A stretch of 64,000 nucleotides of DNA from Veillonella sp. CHU740. GTDB taxonomy: Bacteria > Bacillota > Negativicutes > Veillonellales > Veillonellaceae. This document shows positions 42,815 through 53,071 of the stretch, piece after piece. Each line of letters begins with the position of its first letter. The first letter of the stretch is position 1. Below the pieces are notes generated by a model. It had not been told where the DNA came from. It was given only the letters and a program-made list of their open reading frames with translations, and did not search any database. The translations under genes were made by a program, and so were the position numbers. Where the stretch lies: assembly GCF_003992055.1 (NCBI RefSeq), contig NZ_RQVD01000003.1, positions 124,001 through 188,000 of the forward strand, written 5' to 3'.

Positions 42815-44995
42815 ATGCAATTAGGTGAAATTATTATTAATCGTCCTGCGAAACAATTGAATAAACCTTTAACATATGAAATCCCTGAATCTTTTGGCAA
42901 GATTCCTGTAGGAACACGTGTTGCCGTACCATTAGGAGCCTCTAGAGAAGAAGGAATTTTAGTAGGGTATAGTGAAATGAAAGAGATGCCATTTGTAGTG
43001 AAGCCTATTCTATCTGTATTAGACCCTACACCTTGGTTTTCTTCTGAAATGCTATCAACAGCTCGGAAGTTAAGTGAATATTACTTGTGTACATTTGCAG
43101 AAGCACTGAGTTTATTTACAGTCGATAAAAGTAAGTTAAAATCCTATGATCGACCTAAGGTTGAATGGTTGGTACCTAGCTCATCTTTTCATATCGGTCT
43201 ATTTGAGCCTAGAAAGCAGAAACAACGTTTGTTGGCCCAGTATTTGATAGATCATGGTCCCACATCGGTCACTACATTGCGTTCGTTAGGGTTTAGTGCA
43301 CCAGTCATAAAGCAGGTGAAAGAATGCTCTCATATAAATTTGGAGCTTCGGTATGAGATGACGAAGACTCGTTATGAAGACAAGGAATATACAGAGCCAA
43401 TTCCTTTAAGTGAAGCTCAGGAACAAGTCTATACACCAATCCATCAATGTATTCAAGATGCACGAAGTGAGACTTTTTTGCTTCATGGTGTTACAGGCAG
43501 TGGTAAAACACAAATTTACTTAAAAGCCGTGCAAGAAACGATTCAGCAGGATAAAATTGCTATCGTCTTAGTGCCTGAAATTGCTTTGACTACGCAGATT
43601 GTAAAACGATTTGTAGAGCGATTTGGACAGGAAGTCGTAGTGTTTCATAGCCAATTGACAAAAAGTGAACGATATAATAATTGGGAACGACTGCGTCGAA
43701 AGGATAGTCATATTATTATTGGTGCTCGTTCTGCTGTGTTCGCGCCAACGGAAGATATTGGCTTGATTGTAGTAGATGAAGAACATGATCCATCTTATAA
43801 GCAGCAAGATATGACGAGATATGATGCTCGGATGGTGGCACGCTGGCGTAGTGAGGCGAATCATTGTCCCTTACTATTTGGTTCAGCCACGCCGTCGGTA
43901 CAAGCCTATTACAAGGCACAACAACAAGAGTATACACTTCTTTCTTTACCACATCGTATTTTTCATCAGCCTATGCCGAAGGTACAGGTTATAGATATGA
44001 AAGAAGAAATGTTCTATGGTAACTATTCGGTGTTTTCCGCATCTCTTACTCAGCTGATTCAAGAGACCTTAGAGAAGCGAGAACAAATGATTTTGTTGTT
44101 AAATCGTCGTGGTCATAGCACGTTTGTGATGTGTCGTGAATGTGGTAAAACAATACAGTGCCCACATTGTGACATATCTATGGTATATCATCAGGCACAC
44201 CAAGACTTGCAATGTCATTATTGTGATCATCATGAAACGGTTCCACATATATGTCCTCATTGTGGCAGTCAGAAAATTAAATTTTTTGGAACTGGAACAC
44301 AAAAGGTTGAAGAAGAGTTACAAAAATGCTTTCCACAAGCAAGAATCGCTAGACTTGATCAAGATACAACCTCTACAAAGGGAGCATCAGAGCGTATTCT
44401 TGGAGATTTTGGAAAGGGTGCCTATGACATTTTATTAGGTACACAGATGGTAGCAAAGGGACATGATTTTTTAAATGTTACCGCAGTGGGTGTCATCACG
44501 GCTGACTCAGTGTTACATATTCCCGTATATACTGCAGCAGAACGTACGTTTAATTTATTAACACAAGCGGCAGGGCGTGCAGGACGCGGCAAGAAATCAG
44601 GTCATGTAGTTATACAAACTTACAACCCTGATCATTATGCTATTATTCACAGTACGAATCATGACTATGAAAGCTTTTTCAAAGAAGAAATGATAGGACG
44701 GGAAGCATTACAATATCCGCCTATCGGTGAAATGATTCAAATTACCTTGCTAGATACGACACTTTCAAAAGTAAAAGAAAGAGCTACTGAATTAGCTAAT
44801 ACGTTACGTAAGGCTAGTCATGGACAAGGTATTGATATATTAGGGCCTTATGAAAATGGTGCTACTAAGATACGAGATATGTATCGACTTTGTATTATGA
44901 TACGAGGCATTAATTTGCAGCAGATTAAATCATATATGTATCATTCAGATATATTTACAATGCCCCACATGTATATTGATGTGGATCCAGTATAG
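42815..44995 (+). CDS. priA: Primosomal protein N' (replication restart helicase)
   Basis: Start ATG 42815 follows CAGGAGGT; an upstream in-frame codon at 42794 has no such site. The 726-aa protein has an N-terminal 3'-DNA-binding domain, Walker A GVTGSGKT, the DEEH box (VVDEEHDPSYKQQD) and the GSATPS helicase motif. A cysteine-rich zinc insertion (CRECGKTIQCPHC, CHYC, CPHC) and a C-terminal helicase half complete it. PriA reloads the replisome at stalled forks. It heads a run of tightly spaced genes reaching at least to nnrD. Confidence 0.95.
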   Translation: MQLGEIIINRPAKQLNKPLTYEIPESFGKIPVGTRVAVPLGASREEGILVGYSEMKEMPFVVKPILSVLDPTPWFSSEMLSTARKLSEYYLCTFAEALSLFTVDKSKLKSYDRPKVEWLVPSSSFHIGLFEPRKQKQRLLAQYLIDHGPTSVTTLRSLGFSAPVIKQVKECSHINLELRYEMTKTRYEDKEYTEPIPLSEAQEQVYTPIHQCIQDARSETFLLHGVTGSGKTQIYLKAVQETIQQDKIAIVLVPEIALTTQIVKRFVERFGQEVVVFHSQLTKSERYNNWERLRRKDSHIIIGARSAVFAPTEDIGLIVVDEEHDPSYKQQDMTRYDARMVARWRSEANHCPLLFGSATPSVQAYYKAQQQEYTLLSLPHRIFHQPMPKVQVIDMKEEMFYGNYSVFSASLTQLIQETLEKREQMILLLNRRGHSTFVMCRECGKTIQCPHCDISMVYHQAHQDLQCHYCDHHETVPHICPHCGSQKIKFFGTGTQKVEEELQKCFPQARIARLDQDTTSTKGASERILGDFGKGAYDILLGTQMVAKGHDFLNVTAVGVITADSVLHIPVYTAAERTFNLLTQAAGRAGRGKKSGHVVIQTYNPDHYAIIHSTNHDYESFFKEEMIGREALQYPPIGEMIQITLLDTTLSKVKERATELANTLRKASHGQGIDILGPYENGATKIRDMYRLCIMIRGINLQQIKSYMYHSDIFTMPHMYIDVDPV

Positions 44996-45003
44996 GAGGA
45001 ACT

Positions 45004-45477
45004 ATGGCAGTATTAGAAATTATGACTACAGGACACCCTGTATTAAAACAAATCGCGGAACCAGTAGAGTTCGTTAATAAAAAAATTCGTCAATTATTAG
45101 ATGATATGGCGGAAACTATGTATAAAACTGATGGCGTAGGATTAGCAGCACCACAAGTTAATGTATCTAAGCGTATTATAGTATTAGATGATGGCAATGG
45201 GCTTATTGAAGTTGTCAATCCAGAAATCGTCAAAAAAGAGGGTGCCCAAATTGGCCTAGAAGGCTGTTTAAGTGTACCGGAATTGTTCGGCGAAGTGGAA
45301 CGCTATGAAAAAGTAGAAGTGCATGGGTTAAATCGCAATAACAAAAAAATTAAGATTAAGGCAGAAGGCTTTTTGGCTCGTATCTTCCAACATGAAATTG
45401 ATCATTTAAACGGGATTTTATTTGTAGAAAAATTAGTGAATCCTAATGAGATTATGATTCATAAAAAAGGGCAATAA
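45004..45477 (+). CDS. def: Peptide deformylase
   Basis: This 157-aa protein has all three motifs: GVGLAAPQV (44-52), EGCLS with metal ligand Cys88, and QHEIDHL with His130, Glu131 and His134. It removes formyl from nascent proteins and is paired with fmt two bases downstream, which adds formyl to initiator tRNA. AGGAGG precedes the ATG. Confidence 0.97.
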   Translation: MAVLEIMTTGHPVLKQIAEPVEFVNKKIRQLLDDMAETMYKTDGVGLAAPQVNVSKRIIVLDDGNGLIEVVNPEIVKKEGAQIGLEGCLSVPELFGEVERYEKVEVHGLNRNNKKIKIKAEGFLARIFQHEIDHLNGILFVEKLVNPNEIMIHKKGQ

Positions 45478-45479
45478 TC

Positions 45480-46457
45480 ATGAATCCACTTCGTATTGTA
45501 TTTATGGGAACACCAGATATAGCTGTTCCTACACTAGCTTCTCTAATCCAAAGCAAACACCATGTAGTGGGCGTTTTTTGTCAACCGGATAAACCGAAAG
45601 GAAGGGGCAATAAATTGCAAATGCCACCTACAAAAGAGTTGGCATTACAGCATGATATACCAGTATATCAACCGCAGTCATTGCGCAATGAAGAAGCTGA
45701 AAGGTTGCTAGAAACATTGGCACCAGATATTGTAGTGGTTATTGCATATGGTAAAATCTTACCGCCTTGGTTAATTCATCAGCCACCATTAGGGTGTATC
45801 AACTTGCACGCCTCTTTATTGCCAAAATTTAGAGGGGCAGCACCTATCCAATATGCAATTCTTCATGAAGAAGCTGAAACTGGCATGACTATCATGCAGA
45901 TGGATGAAGGGTTAGATACGGGAGATATCATCTGTATGGAACGAATCCCTGTTACGGAAGAAGATACTTCTGGTACAATATTCGAAGCTTTATCACACTT
46001 AGGAGCGGAGATGATTGTACCTGTCTTGGCGGGCTTACAAGATGGGTCGTTAGGTAGAACACCTCAGAATCATGCAGAGGCCATTGAAACAGGTAAAATA
46101 ACAAAAGAAATGGGTCTATTGGACTTTACTGAACCAGCTCATGTGTTAGCGGCAAAGATTCGCGCATTTAATCCAAGTCCTGGATGTTTTACTTTTTTTG
46201 AAGGCAAACGTATTAAATTTTGGCATGCTAAAGTAGATCATGAATCCATGTATGCACCAGAAAATTTGAAAAACGCTTGTGGATATCCTAAGGAAGGTTC
46301 TGTTGTAGGCATCGATAAAGAATCATTTAGTATTTTTACACGCCAAGGTGTGTTGCGAGTGACAGAAGTACAGCCAGAGAATAAAAAGCGAATGAGTGCT
46401 GGTGATTTTGTTCGAGGGCATCAACTCCAATTAGGAGCTTATTTTGGAAATGAATAA
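45480..46457 (+). CDS. fmt: Methionyl-tRNA formyltransferase
   Basis: This 325-aa protein has the formyltransferase domain with LHASLLPKFRGAAPIQ (catalytic Asn/His region, N-x-H in INLHAS) and the folate-binding MQMDEGLDTGDI. The C-terminal OB-like domain covers about 205-315. It formylates Met-tRNA(fMet), and its product is later processed by the def product encoded just upstream. The 3' end overlaps the next gene. Confidence 0.97.
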   Translation: MNPLRIVFMGTPDIAVPTLASLIQSKHHVVGVFCQPDKPKGRGNKLQMPPTKELALQHDIPVYQPQSLRNEEAERLLETLAPDIVVVIAYGKILPPWLIHQPPLGCINLHASLLPKFRGAAPIQYAILHEEAETGMTIMQMDEGLDTGDIICMERIPVTEEDTSGTIFEALSHLGAEMIVPVLAGLQDGSLGRTPQNHAEAIETGKITKEMGLLDFTEPAHVLAAKIRAFNPSPGCFTFFEGKRIKFWHAKVDHESMYAPENLKNACGYPKEGSVVGIDKESFSIFTRQGVLRVTEVQPENKKRMSAGDFVRGHQLQLGAYFGNE

Positions 46458-47217
46458 ATCCTATTATTTGTATTTACTACTGACAGCATTAACAGTAAGC
46501 CTACTCTCTATGGTTTGGGGCTGGATATTATGGATGATGCACCCTAGTTTTCTAGAATGGGGCATATTCGGTACTTGTATAGAAATATTCTTATTACTCC
46601 CACTGGGAATCGGATGGTTCATGTGGGCTTATATGGTACTAGTAGCACAGTATTCAATTCAGCATCCTATTTTGTTGCGTCTATCTAACCGTGGATTATA
46701 TATGTTATTTCCTATTGTGACTACATTAGGTAAGATATGTGGATATACAAAAGATGAGGTTAGTCAATCTCTGATTGCATTCATTAACCATTTAGTAAAT
46801 ACTCAAGTATATCGGGTAGAGCCAGACACATTATTATTGCTGACACCTCACTGTATACAACTTTCAGAGTGTGTACATAAAGTGACGACGGATGTATATA
46901 ATTGCAAACAATGTGGTCGATGTCAGGTGGGGAGCTTGTTAGAAATAGCCAACCAATATGGATGTCATTTCCTAGTTGTCACGGGAGGTACCTTAGCCCG
47001 ATTAAAAATTAAAGAGATACGTCCAAGAGCCATTGTTGCAATTGCTTGTGAACGGGATTTGGTCAGTGGTATGGCAGATGTATTCCCAATTCCAGTAATT
47101 GGAGTACTGAATGAACGCCCTTGTGGACCTTGTTGTAATACGCGAGTAAATACAGAAGATGTTAGACTTGTCGTAGAAAGGTTATTGTATGGAAACGATA
47201 CAGCGAAAAGAACATAA
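46450..47217 (+). CDS. DUF116 family membrane protein
   Basis: Either TTG 46444 (better spaced from AGGAG at 46433-46437) or ATG 46450 starts this protein of about 255 aa. Two N-terminal membrane helices (about 5-28 and 35-62) precede a cytoplasmic Cys-rich domain: CKQCGRCQVGSLLEIANQYG, VTGGTLARLKIKEIRPRAIV, and ERPCGPCCNTRVN. Many cysteines suggest metal or Fe-S binding, but DUF116 has no known function. Its place between fmt and rsmB is conserved in many Firmicutes. It overlaps rsmB by 29 bases. Confidence 0.8.
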   Translation: MNKSYYLYLLLTALTVSLLSMVWGWILWMMHPSFLEWGIFGTCIEIFLLLPLGIGWFMWAYMVLVAQYSIQHPILLRLSNRGLYMLFPIVTTLGKICGYTKDEVSQSLIAFINHLVNTQVYRVEPDTLLLLTPHCIQLSECVHKVTTDVYNCKQCGRCQVGSLLEIANQYGCHFLVVTGGTLARLKIKEIRPRAIVAIACERDLVSGMADVFPIPVIGVLNERPCGPCCNTRVNTEDVRLVVERLLYGNDTAKRT

Positions 47218-48547
47218 AAATATTCGACGCCTTGCTATGAAAGCATTAGTGGATATTAATCGAGATAAAAAATATGCCAATATTGTGTTACCTCATTATA
47301 TAATGCAAGAAAAGTTAGAAGATTTAGATCGTAGGTTTTTTACAGAGCTTGTGTATGGTGTGGTGCGCCGACAAAATTATTTAGATGCCATCATAGAACA
47401 TCTAACCAAGAAACCTGTTAAAAAGGTGTCACCCTTAGTATTAGAGATTTTGCGATTAGGCATATATCAATTAATTTATATGGATAAAGTACCTTCTAGT
47501 GCAGCTGTGAATGAAAGTGTAAAACTAGCAAAAAAAGTAGCTCCTGGTATGGATCGATTCATTAATGCCGTATTACGTAACGTAGATCGCAAACGAGAAG
47601 AGATTAGTATTGATAGTCTCGCAACCTCAGAGGCGGAAAGAATATCCTTTATTTATAATCAGCCATTATGGTTGGTTAACTTGTGGATACAACAAAGAGG
47701 TGTGGAAGAAACCAGCGATGTATGTGAATGGTTCAATGAAACTCCTTTACTGACGGCCAGGGTAAATACATTAAAAATTTCCAGAGAAGCTTTGTTAGAG
47801 GAGTTAACAGAAGCCGGATGGAATGTAGAGCCTAGCCATATGATTCCAGAGGCTATAATTGTGCACTCTCATAAAGGGCAGCTACAACAAGCTAAATGGG
47901 TACAACAAGGTGCATTGACCTTTATGGATGAGGCATCGATGGCCGTTGCCTATGCAATGGACCCTAAGGAAGGAATGCATATACTAGATATTTGTGCAGC
48001 ACCAGGCGGGAAGACACTCCACATGTCTACACTAATGAAAAATACAGGCTCCATAGTAGCTACAGATATTCATGAGCATAAAGTGAACTTGCTAGAAGAG
48101 AATGCGAAACGTATGGGTGCAACTAATGTCACTGCACAACAAGGAGATGCTACGGCTTTTTATGAAGCATGGAAAGCACAATATGATGCTGTGTTAGTAG
48201 ATGCACCTTGCTCAGGACTTGGAATATTACAGAAGAAGTTAGATATGCGATGGCGAAAAGATGCATCACAATTAACTTCTTTACCAGAATTGCAACTACA
48301 GATTCTAGAAAATGCTAGTTCCTATGTCAAATTAGGTGGCTACTTAGTCTATTCGACATGTACGATTAATGAACTAGAAAACGAACATGTTATACAAGCA
48401 TTTTTAAATACACATACGAATTATACCTTAGAAGATGTAGCTCCATTGTTACCATTTAAAACAGAGGGTCCGATGGTTACTTTATTACCACATGTGTATG
48501 ATATGGATGGGTTCTTTATAGCACGGTTACGTAAGGAGAAAGAATGA
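47189..48547 (+). CDS. rsmB: 16S rRNA (cytosine967-C5)-methyltransferase
   Basis: This 452-aa protein has an N-terminal NusB-like RNA-binding domain (about 10-140) and a SAM methyltransferase domain. It contains ILDICAAPGGKTLHMS, VDAPCSGLGIL and the catalytic Cys in VYSTCTINELEN. The start overlaps the DUF116 gene and follows GAAAGG. The stop overlaps rlmN (ATGA). Confidence 0.95.
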   Translation: METIQRKEHKNIRRLAMKALVDINRDKKYANIVLPHYIMQEKLEDLDRRFFTELVYGVVRRQNYLDAIIEHLTKKPVKKVSPLVLEILRLGIYQLIYMDKVPSSAAVNESVKLAKKVAPGMDRFINAVLRNVDRKREEISIDSLATSEAERISFIYNQPLWLVNLWIQQRGVEETSDVCEWFNETPLLTARVNTLKISREALLEELTEAGWNVEPSHMIPEAIIVHSHKGQLQQAKWVQQGALTFMDEASMAVAYAMDPKEGMHILDICAAPGGKTLHMSTLMKNTGSIVATDIHEHKVNLLEENAKRMGATNVTAQQGDATAFYEAWKAQYDAVLVDAPCSGLGILQKKLDMRWRKDASQLTSLPELQLQILENASSYVKLGGYLVYSTCTINELENEHVIQAFLNTHTNYTLEDVAPLLPFKTEGPMVTLLPHVYDMDGFFIARLRKEKE

Positions 48548-49590
48548 TTGAATTAGTGGGCCTTTCATTGCCAGCTTTAAGTAAAGTCGTCATGGAAGGT
48601 GGATTTCCTAAGTTTAGAGCGAAACAAATCATGGACTATATATATCAACGGCATATATTTTCTATGGATGAGATGTTACAGCTACCACAAGGCATGCGTA
48701 CTTGGTTACAAGCGCATTGTACAATAACAGTTCCTACTGTAGTTAAAGAAAGCACTAGCTCTGACGGAAATACCAAAAAACTATTGCTTAGGTTTTCTGA
48801 TGGCAATCAGGTAGAAACGGTGTTAATGCGCCAACATTATGGCAATTCAGTTTGTTTATCATCGCAGGTGGGCTGTGCTATGGGGTGTATTTTCTGTGCA
48901 TCTACTACGGAAGGTTTATTTCGCAATTTGACCGTAGCTGAAATTGTCGGACAGCTATTGCTGTTTGAGAGTATAATACAAGAAGAGGTACACTCGATTG
49001 TAGTTATGGGTTCAGGTGAGCCACTACAAAACTTTGAAAATACATTGGAAGCATTACGATTTATCCATGAAAAAGAAAGTTTTAATATTGGATATCGTCG
49101 TATGACAGTGTCTACCTGTGGGCTTGTACCTAAAATTTATGAATTTGCGGATCAAGGATTACCCATTACATTGGCTTTATCCTTACATGCTACTACAGAT
49201 ACTACGAGAAAAGCGATTATGCCAATTGGTGCTACCTATGCATTGCAGGATGTATTAGATGCGGTTAGTGAATATTATAAAAAAACAGAGCGCCGTGTCA
49301 CATTTGAATATATACTAATTAAAGATGTGAATGCTTCTGAGAAAGAAGCTCATGAATTAGGCCAAATTGCTAAAAAGTTTCCTCATTGTAATGTAAACTT
49401 AATTCCTGTTAATGGAAATGAGCATATTAATTTATACAAACCAGCTATGAAAGCAATGCAAGATTTCAAACGAATTGTAGAGTCCTATGGTGTCTCTGTT
49501 ACAATTCGTAAAGAAATGGGCGATGAAATACAAGCGGCATGTGGTCAATTAAAGATACAACATCAACAATCTTTGAAAGAAGGGATGTAA
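48544..49590 (+). CDS. rlmN: 23S rRNA/tRNA adenine C2-methyltransferase RlmN
   Basis: This 348-aa radical SAM enzyme has the cluster motif CAMGCIFCAS (Cx3Cx2C), MGSGEPLQNFENTL and the C-terminal catalytic Cys in QAACGQLK. It methylates C2 of A2503 in 23S rRNA and A37 of some tRNAs. Its final stop base is also the first base of the stp start (TAATG). Confidence 0.96.
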   Translation: MIELVGLSLPALSKVVMEGGFPKFRAKQIMDYIYQRHIFSMDEMLQLPQGMRTWLQAHCTITVPTVVKESTSSDGNTKKLLLRFSDGNQVETVLMRQHYGNSVCLSSQVGCAMGCIFCASTTEGLFRNLTVAEIVGQLLLFESIIQEEVHSIVVMGSGEPLQNFENTLEALRFIHEKESFNIGYRRMTVSTCGLVPKIYEFADQGLPITLALSLHATTDTTRKAIMPIGATYALQDVLDAVSEYYKKTERRVTFEYILIKDVNASEKEAHELGQIAKKFPHCNVNLIPVNGNEHINLYKPAMKAMQDFKRIVESYGVSVTIRKEMGDEIQAACGQLKIQHQQSLKEGM

Positions 49591-50288
49591 TGATTAGTTT
49601 AGGGGTTAGTAAAACAGGGTTAGTTCGTCAACGAAATGAAGATAGATTCTATGCCAAAGGGCCACTTCTTATAGTGGCAGATGGCATGGGTGGCTATACC
49701 GGTGGTGAATATGCCAGCACGATGGTAGTAGATACTATCGTGGATGTCATTGAAAAGGCAGATATAATTACTGTAGACGTATTACGTGAGGCTATTTTAG
49801 AAGCGAATCGTATGGTCTTTGAAAAAAGCCAATCCTATAAGGAATTAGAAGGTATGGGAACTACTGCTGTAGTAGCCTATGTAAAGGAAGATACTTTATT
49901 ATGGGCTCATGTAGGAGATAGTCGTCTATATATCTATGGTGATAGCCAGTTACGTAGAATGACAAATGACCATTCTATGGTACAAGAGTTGGTCAATGCA
50001 GGTACGATTACAGAAGCTGAAGTGATTCATCATCCAAAGCGGAACATGCTAACAAGAGCTATAGGTGTATATAATACAGTAGAAGTTGATACAGGAATGG
50101 TTGAAGTTCATGAAGGTGAACGAATCCTACTATGTAGTGATGGTTTATCTGGTTATATTGAAGAAAGTCGTATTGAAGAGATACTTTCAGAAGAATCATC
50201 TGAAAGTAGAGTTCTGGAAGATTTAGTGCAACTTGTATATGATGCAGGGGCACGTGATAATGTAACAATCATACTTGGACGAATATAA
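49590..50288 (+). CDS. stp: PP2C-type serine/threonine phosphatase
   Basis: Start ATG 49590, with AAGGGATG before it, gives 232 aa. The PP2C motifs are complete: RQRNEDRF, VADGMGGYTGGEYAS, GMGTTAVVAYV, HVGDSRLYI, CSDGLSGYI and RDNVTIIL, supplying the metal-binding Asp residues. It is the partner phosphatase of the PASTA kinase encoded 11 bases downstream. Confidence 0.95.
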   Translation: MISLGVSKTGLVRQRNEDRFYAKGPLLIVADGMGGYTGGEYASTMVVDTIVDVIEKADIITVDVLREAILEANRMVFEKSQSYKELEGMGTTAVVAYVKEDTLLWAHVGDSRLYIYGDSQLRRMTNDHSMVQELVNAGTITEAEVIHHPKRNMLTRAIGVYNTVEVDTGMVEVHEGERILLCSDGLSGYIEESRIEEILSEESSESRVLEDLVQLVYDAGARDNVTIILGRI

Positions 50289-50299
50289 AGAGGTGACAT

Positions 50300-52201
50300 A
50301 TGGATAGACATACATTAGTAGGATTAGTCTTTGACCATCGTTATGAAGTAAGACAAAAAATTGGTGTCGGTGGTATGGCTGATGTATATCAGGGTAAAGA
50401 TACATTGTTGGGAAGGCCTGTAGCTATTAAAATTTTGCATCAAAACTTTGGTAGTGACCAAGACTTTGTGGCCCGCTTTAAACGAGAAGCACAAGCGGCA
50501 GGTAAATTGAATCATCCCAATGTAGTGAGTATGTATGATGTAGGCTATGACCAAGGCTATCATTATATCATTATGGAATATGTGGCTGGTTGTACATTAA
50601 AAGAATATATTCAACATCATGCCCATGTTTCTGTACAAGAAGCTGTTAAAATTACGATTGCTATAGCAGAGGGGCTTGAACATGCGCACGCTATGGGCAT
50701 CGTACACTGTGATGTGAAACCACATAATATTTTGATTACAGATACTGGTAGAATCAAAGTAACAGACTTTGGGATTGCTCGGGCTATTAATTCTGCGGCG
50801 ACGATGATGTATACTAACTCTGTCATGGGATCGGCACATTATATTTCTCCTGAACAAGCCAGTGGTAAAAGCATCAATGTCAGTACAGATATATACTCTT
50901 TAGGCGTGGTATTATATGAATTGTTGACAGGAGAAGTTCCTTTCCGAGGTGAAACGCCTGTTAGTGTGGCCTTACAACATGTTAAGGATAGAGTGATTGC
51001 TCCAAGAATTAAAAATAACTTAATACCGCCACAACTAGAACAAGTCGTGTTAGTTGCTCTTGAGAAAGAGCCAGGCAAGCGATTTGGATCTATTTCTGAG
51101 ATGATTCAGGCCTTACGTATGTCTTTAGGATATCGTGGAGGCACTTCTGCTAGGCCTATGCAGCATGATTTTGCTACGCAGGTCTTGCCACCAATGGATA
51201 CCGAGGTATTAGAAGAAGAGGAAGAATCTCAAGATGGCATTTTTGCTAAATTGGGCAGCTTACCTCGTAAATATATTTTTGGGGGAGCCTTATTTGCATT
51301 CATACTAGCTTTTTTATGGGCATTTTTAAGCTTCGGTAATTTCTGGAGTAATTCTACTGTAGATGTACCAAATGTGGTTGGTAAACAGTTAAGTGTGGCT
51401 ACACGTTTATTAGAAGAACGTCATTTACGAGTATCTAGTTCAGAAGTAACAAATTCAGATGTTCCAGCAGGACAAGTTATTTCTCAAAGTCCAGAACCTG
51501 GTGAATCTGTAAAAGAACAACGATTAGTTCACTTGGTAGTAAGTAAAGGAGCTGGAGATATTACAATTCCTGATTTACAAGGTATGAGCTTTGATCAGGC
51601 AAGAGAGAAATTAAAATCTTTAGGATTATCTATTGGTAAGGTTACTTATGTCAGTGATACGAGTAAAGATGATGGCGTAGTCATCAGTCAAGGATTACAA
51701 GCTGGTGGTAAAGCATCTAAAGGAGCTACCGTTGATATTACGGTAAATCAAACGAAGTCTTCGACCATAGAGATTCCTAATGTAGTGGGCATGACTATTA
51801 AGGAAGCTAAAGAGGCTCTAGGTAATTTAGGATTAAGCATCAGTAAAATTTCTGGCTCAAATGAAGATACAGCCATTGTTACAGATGTGAGTCCTGCGCC
51901 AGGATCATCTGTCAAACGAGATGAAAGTGTAAGCTTAGTAGGTGAGGCTAAAGCTGATAAAAAAGATTCGCAATCTAGCAAAAATAGCGGGCCTACAAAA
52001 GGTGAAATTGATGTGACAGTACCAAATGGAAAACCATCACAGCACATCAAAGTTGTTATCATAGATGATGAAGGAAGTCGTGTGGTCTATGACGGTACCA
52101 ATGCCCCAGGTGATCGAATTGTAAAACGTGTTTCTGGTAGTGGAAATGTACGAGTACAGACATTCTTAAATGGCGCATTAGTACAGGAACAATCCTTATA
52201 G
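50300..52201 (+). CDS. prkC: PASTA-domain Ser/Thr protein kinase
   Basis: This 633-aa protein has a kinase domain (13-275) with GVGGMADVY, Lys44 in VAIK, Glu63, Asp138, DFG (156-158) and SPEQ. One membrane helix lies at about 326-348, and three extracytoplasmic PASTA repeats lie at about 354-417, 421-484 and 489-548. A Ser/Lys linker and a small beta domain end the chain. The catalytic loop reads HCD (His136-Cys137-Asp138) instead of HRD, so the Arg that normally contacts the phosphorylated activation loop is missing. It senses cell-wall fragments in related species and is opposed by Stp. Confidence 0.95.
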   Translation: MDRHTLVGLVFDHRYEVRQKIGVGGMADVYQGKDTLLGRPVAIKILHQNFGSDQDFVARFKREAQAAGKLNHPNVVSMYDVGYDQGYHYIIMEYVAGCTLKEYIQHHAHVSVQEAVKITIAIAEGLEHAHAMGIVHCDVKPHNILITDTGRIKVTDFGIARAINSAATMMYTNSVMGSAHYISPEQASGKSINVSTDIYSLGVVLYELLTGEVPFRGETPVSVALQHVKDRVIAPRIKNNLIPPQLEQVVLVALEKEPGKRFGSISEMIQALRMSLGYRGGTSARPMQHDFATQVLPPMDTEVLEEEEESQDGIFAKLGSLPRKYIFGGALFAFILAFLWAFLSFGNFWSNSTVDVPNVVGKQLSVATRLLEERHLRVSSSEVTNSDVPAGQVISQSPEPGESVKEQRLVHLVVSKGAGDITIPDLQGMSFDQAREKLKSLGLSIGKVTYVSDTSKDDGVVISQGLQAGGKASKGATVDITVNQTKSSTIEIPNVVGMTIKEAKEALGNLGLSISKISGSNEDTAIVTDVSPAPGSSVKRDESVSLVGEAKADKKDSQSSKNSGPTKGEIDVTVPNGKPSQHIKVVIIDDEGSRVVYDGTNAPGDRIVKRVSGSGNVRVQTFLNGALVQEQSL

Positions 52202-52209
52202 GAGAGAGC

Positions 52210-53070
52210 ATGGAACAAGGTGTTGTAGTTAAGAATATGAATGGCTACTTTTACGTACAAATACAAAATGGTGAAGTGCGTGAATGTAAAGTGAGAGGCC
52301 GATTAAAAAAGGAGCGGTATTCCTTGCTAGTGGGGGATACGGTTACCATCACAGATGATGGTTGGATTGATGGTATAGCGGAACGTAGAAATTCTTTACG
52401 TAGACCGGCGATTGCTAATATTGATCAGGTAGTAGTTGTGGTGGCTGCTAGGGAACCTGATATACATCCATTACTGTTGGATCGTTTGTTAGTCATGATT
52501 CATCATAGTAATATTCCTCCTGTATTAGTTATTAATAAGTATGATTTGCACTCAGAAGAAACAGTACAGTTACAACGTATCTATGAGGATATTGGATATA
52601 CCGTACTATGCACATCTACCTATACAGGAGAAGGCATTGAAGAGTTGCGTCGTGTATTGCATGGAAAGATCAGTGCTTTTGCTGGCCCATCGGGGGTTGG
52701 CAAAAGCAGCTTGCTCAATGCAGTAGACCCTAATTTTGCCTTCCAAACTGGAGCTGTAAGCGATAAAATTAAACGAGGTAGACATACTACTCGACATGCC
52801 TCACTGTATAGTTTGGATGAAAGCTCTTTTATCATGGATACCCCAGGTTTTTCTGCGATTGAACATACAGGAATGACGCTAGAAGAGTTAACGTATGCAT
52901 TTCCTGAGTTTAGTCAGTATGATACAGGTTGTAAATTTAGCCCCTGTTCTCACAGTCATGAACCTATCTGCTCAGTAAAAGAAGCTATGGGAACTGGCAA
53001 AATTAGTCAACAAAGATATCAATCCTACTTGACTATAAAATCTGAAATTGAAGATCAAAGGAGAAGATAA
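52210..53070 (+). CDS. rsgA: Ribosome small-subunit GTPase RsgA
   Basis: This 286-aa protein has an N-terminal OB domain and a circularly permuted GTPase: G4 (NKYD) precedes G1 (GPSGVGKSSL) and G3 (DTPG). A C-terminal zinc knuckle has CKFSPCSHSHEPIC. RsgA checks late 30S maturation. It follows prkC by eight bases, the standard order, with AGGAGAG before the ATG. Confidence 0.96.
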   Translation: MEQGVVVKNMNGYFYVQIQNGEVRECKVRGRLKKERYSLLVGDTVTITDDGWIDGIAERRNSLRRPAIANIDQVVVVVAAREPDIHPLLLDRLLVMIHHSNIPPVLVINKYDLHSEETVQLQRIYEDIGYTVLCTSTYTGEGIEELRRVLHGKISAFAGPSGVGKSSLLNAVDPNFAFQTGAVSDKIKRGRHTTRHASLYSLDESSFIMDTPGFSAIEHTGMTLEELTYAFPEFSQYDTGCKFSPCSHSHEPICSVKEAMGTGKISQQRYQSYLTIKSEIEDQRRR

Positions 53071-53071
53071 A

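Noticed and set aside
43568-44438. Overlapping ORFs on both strands within priA
   Set aside because: The priA frame has continuous family motifs through this stretch.
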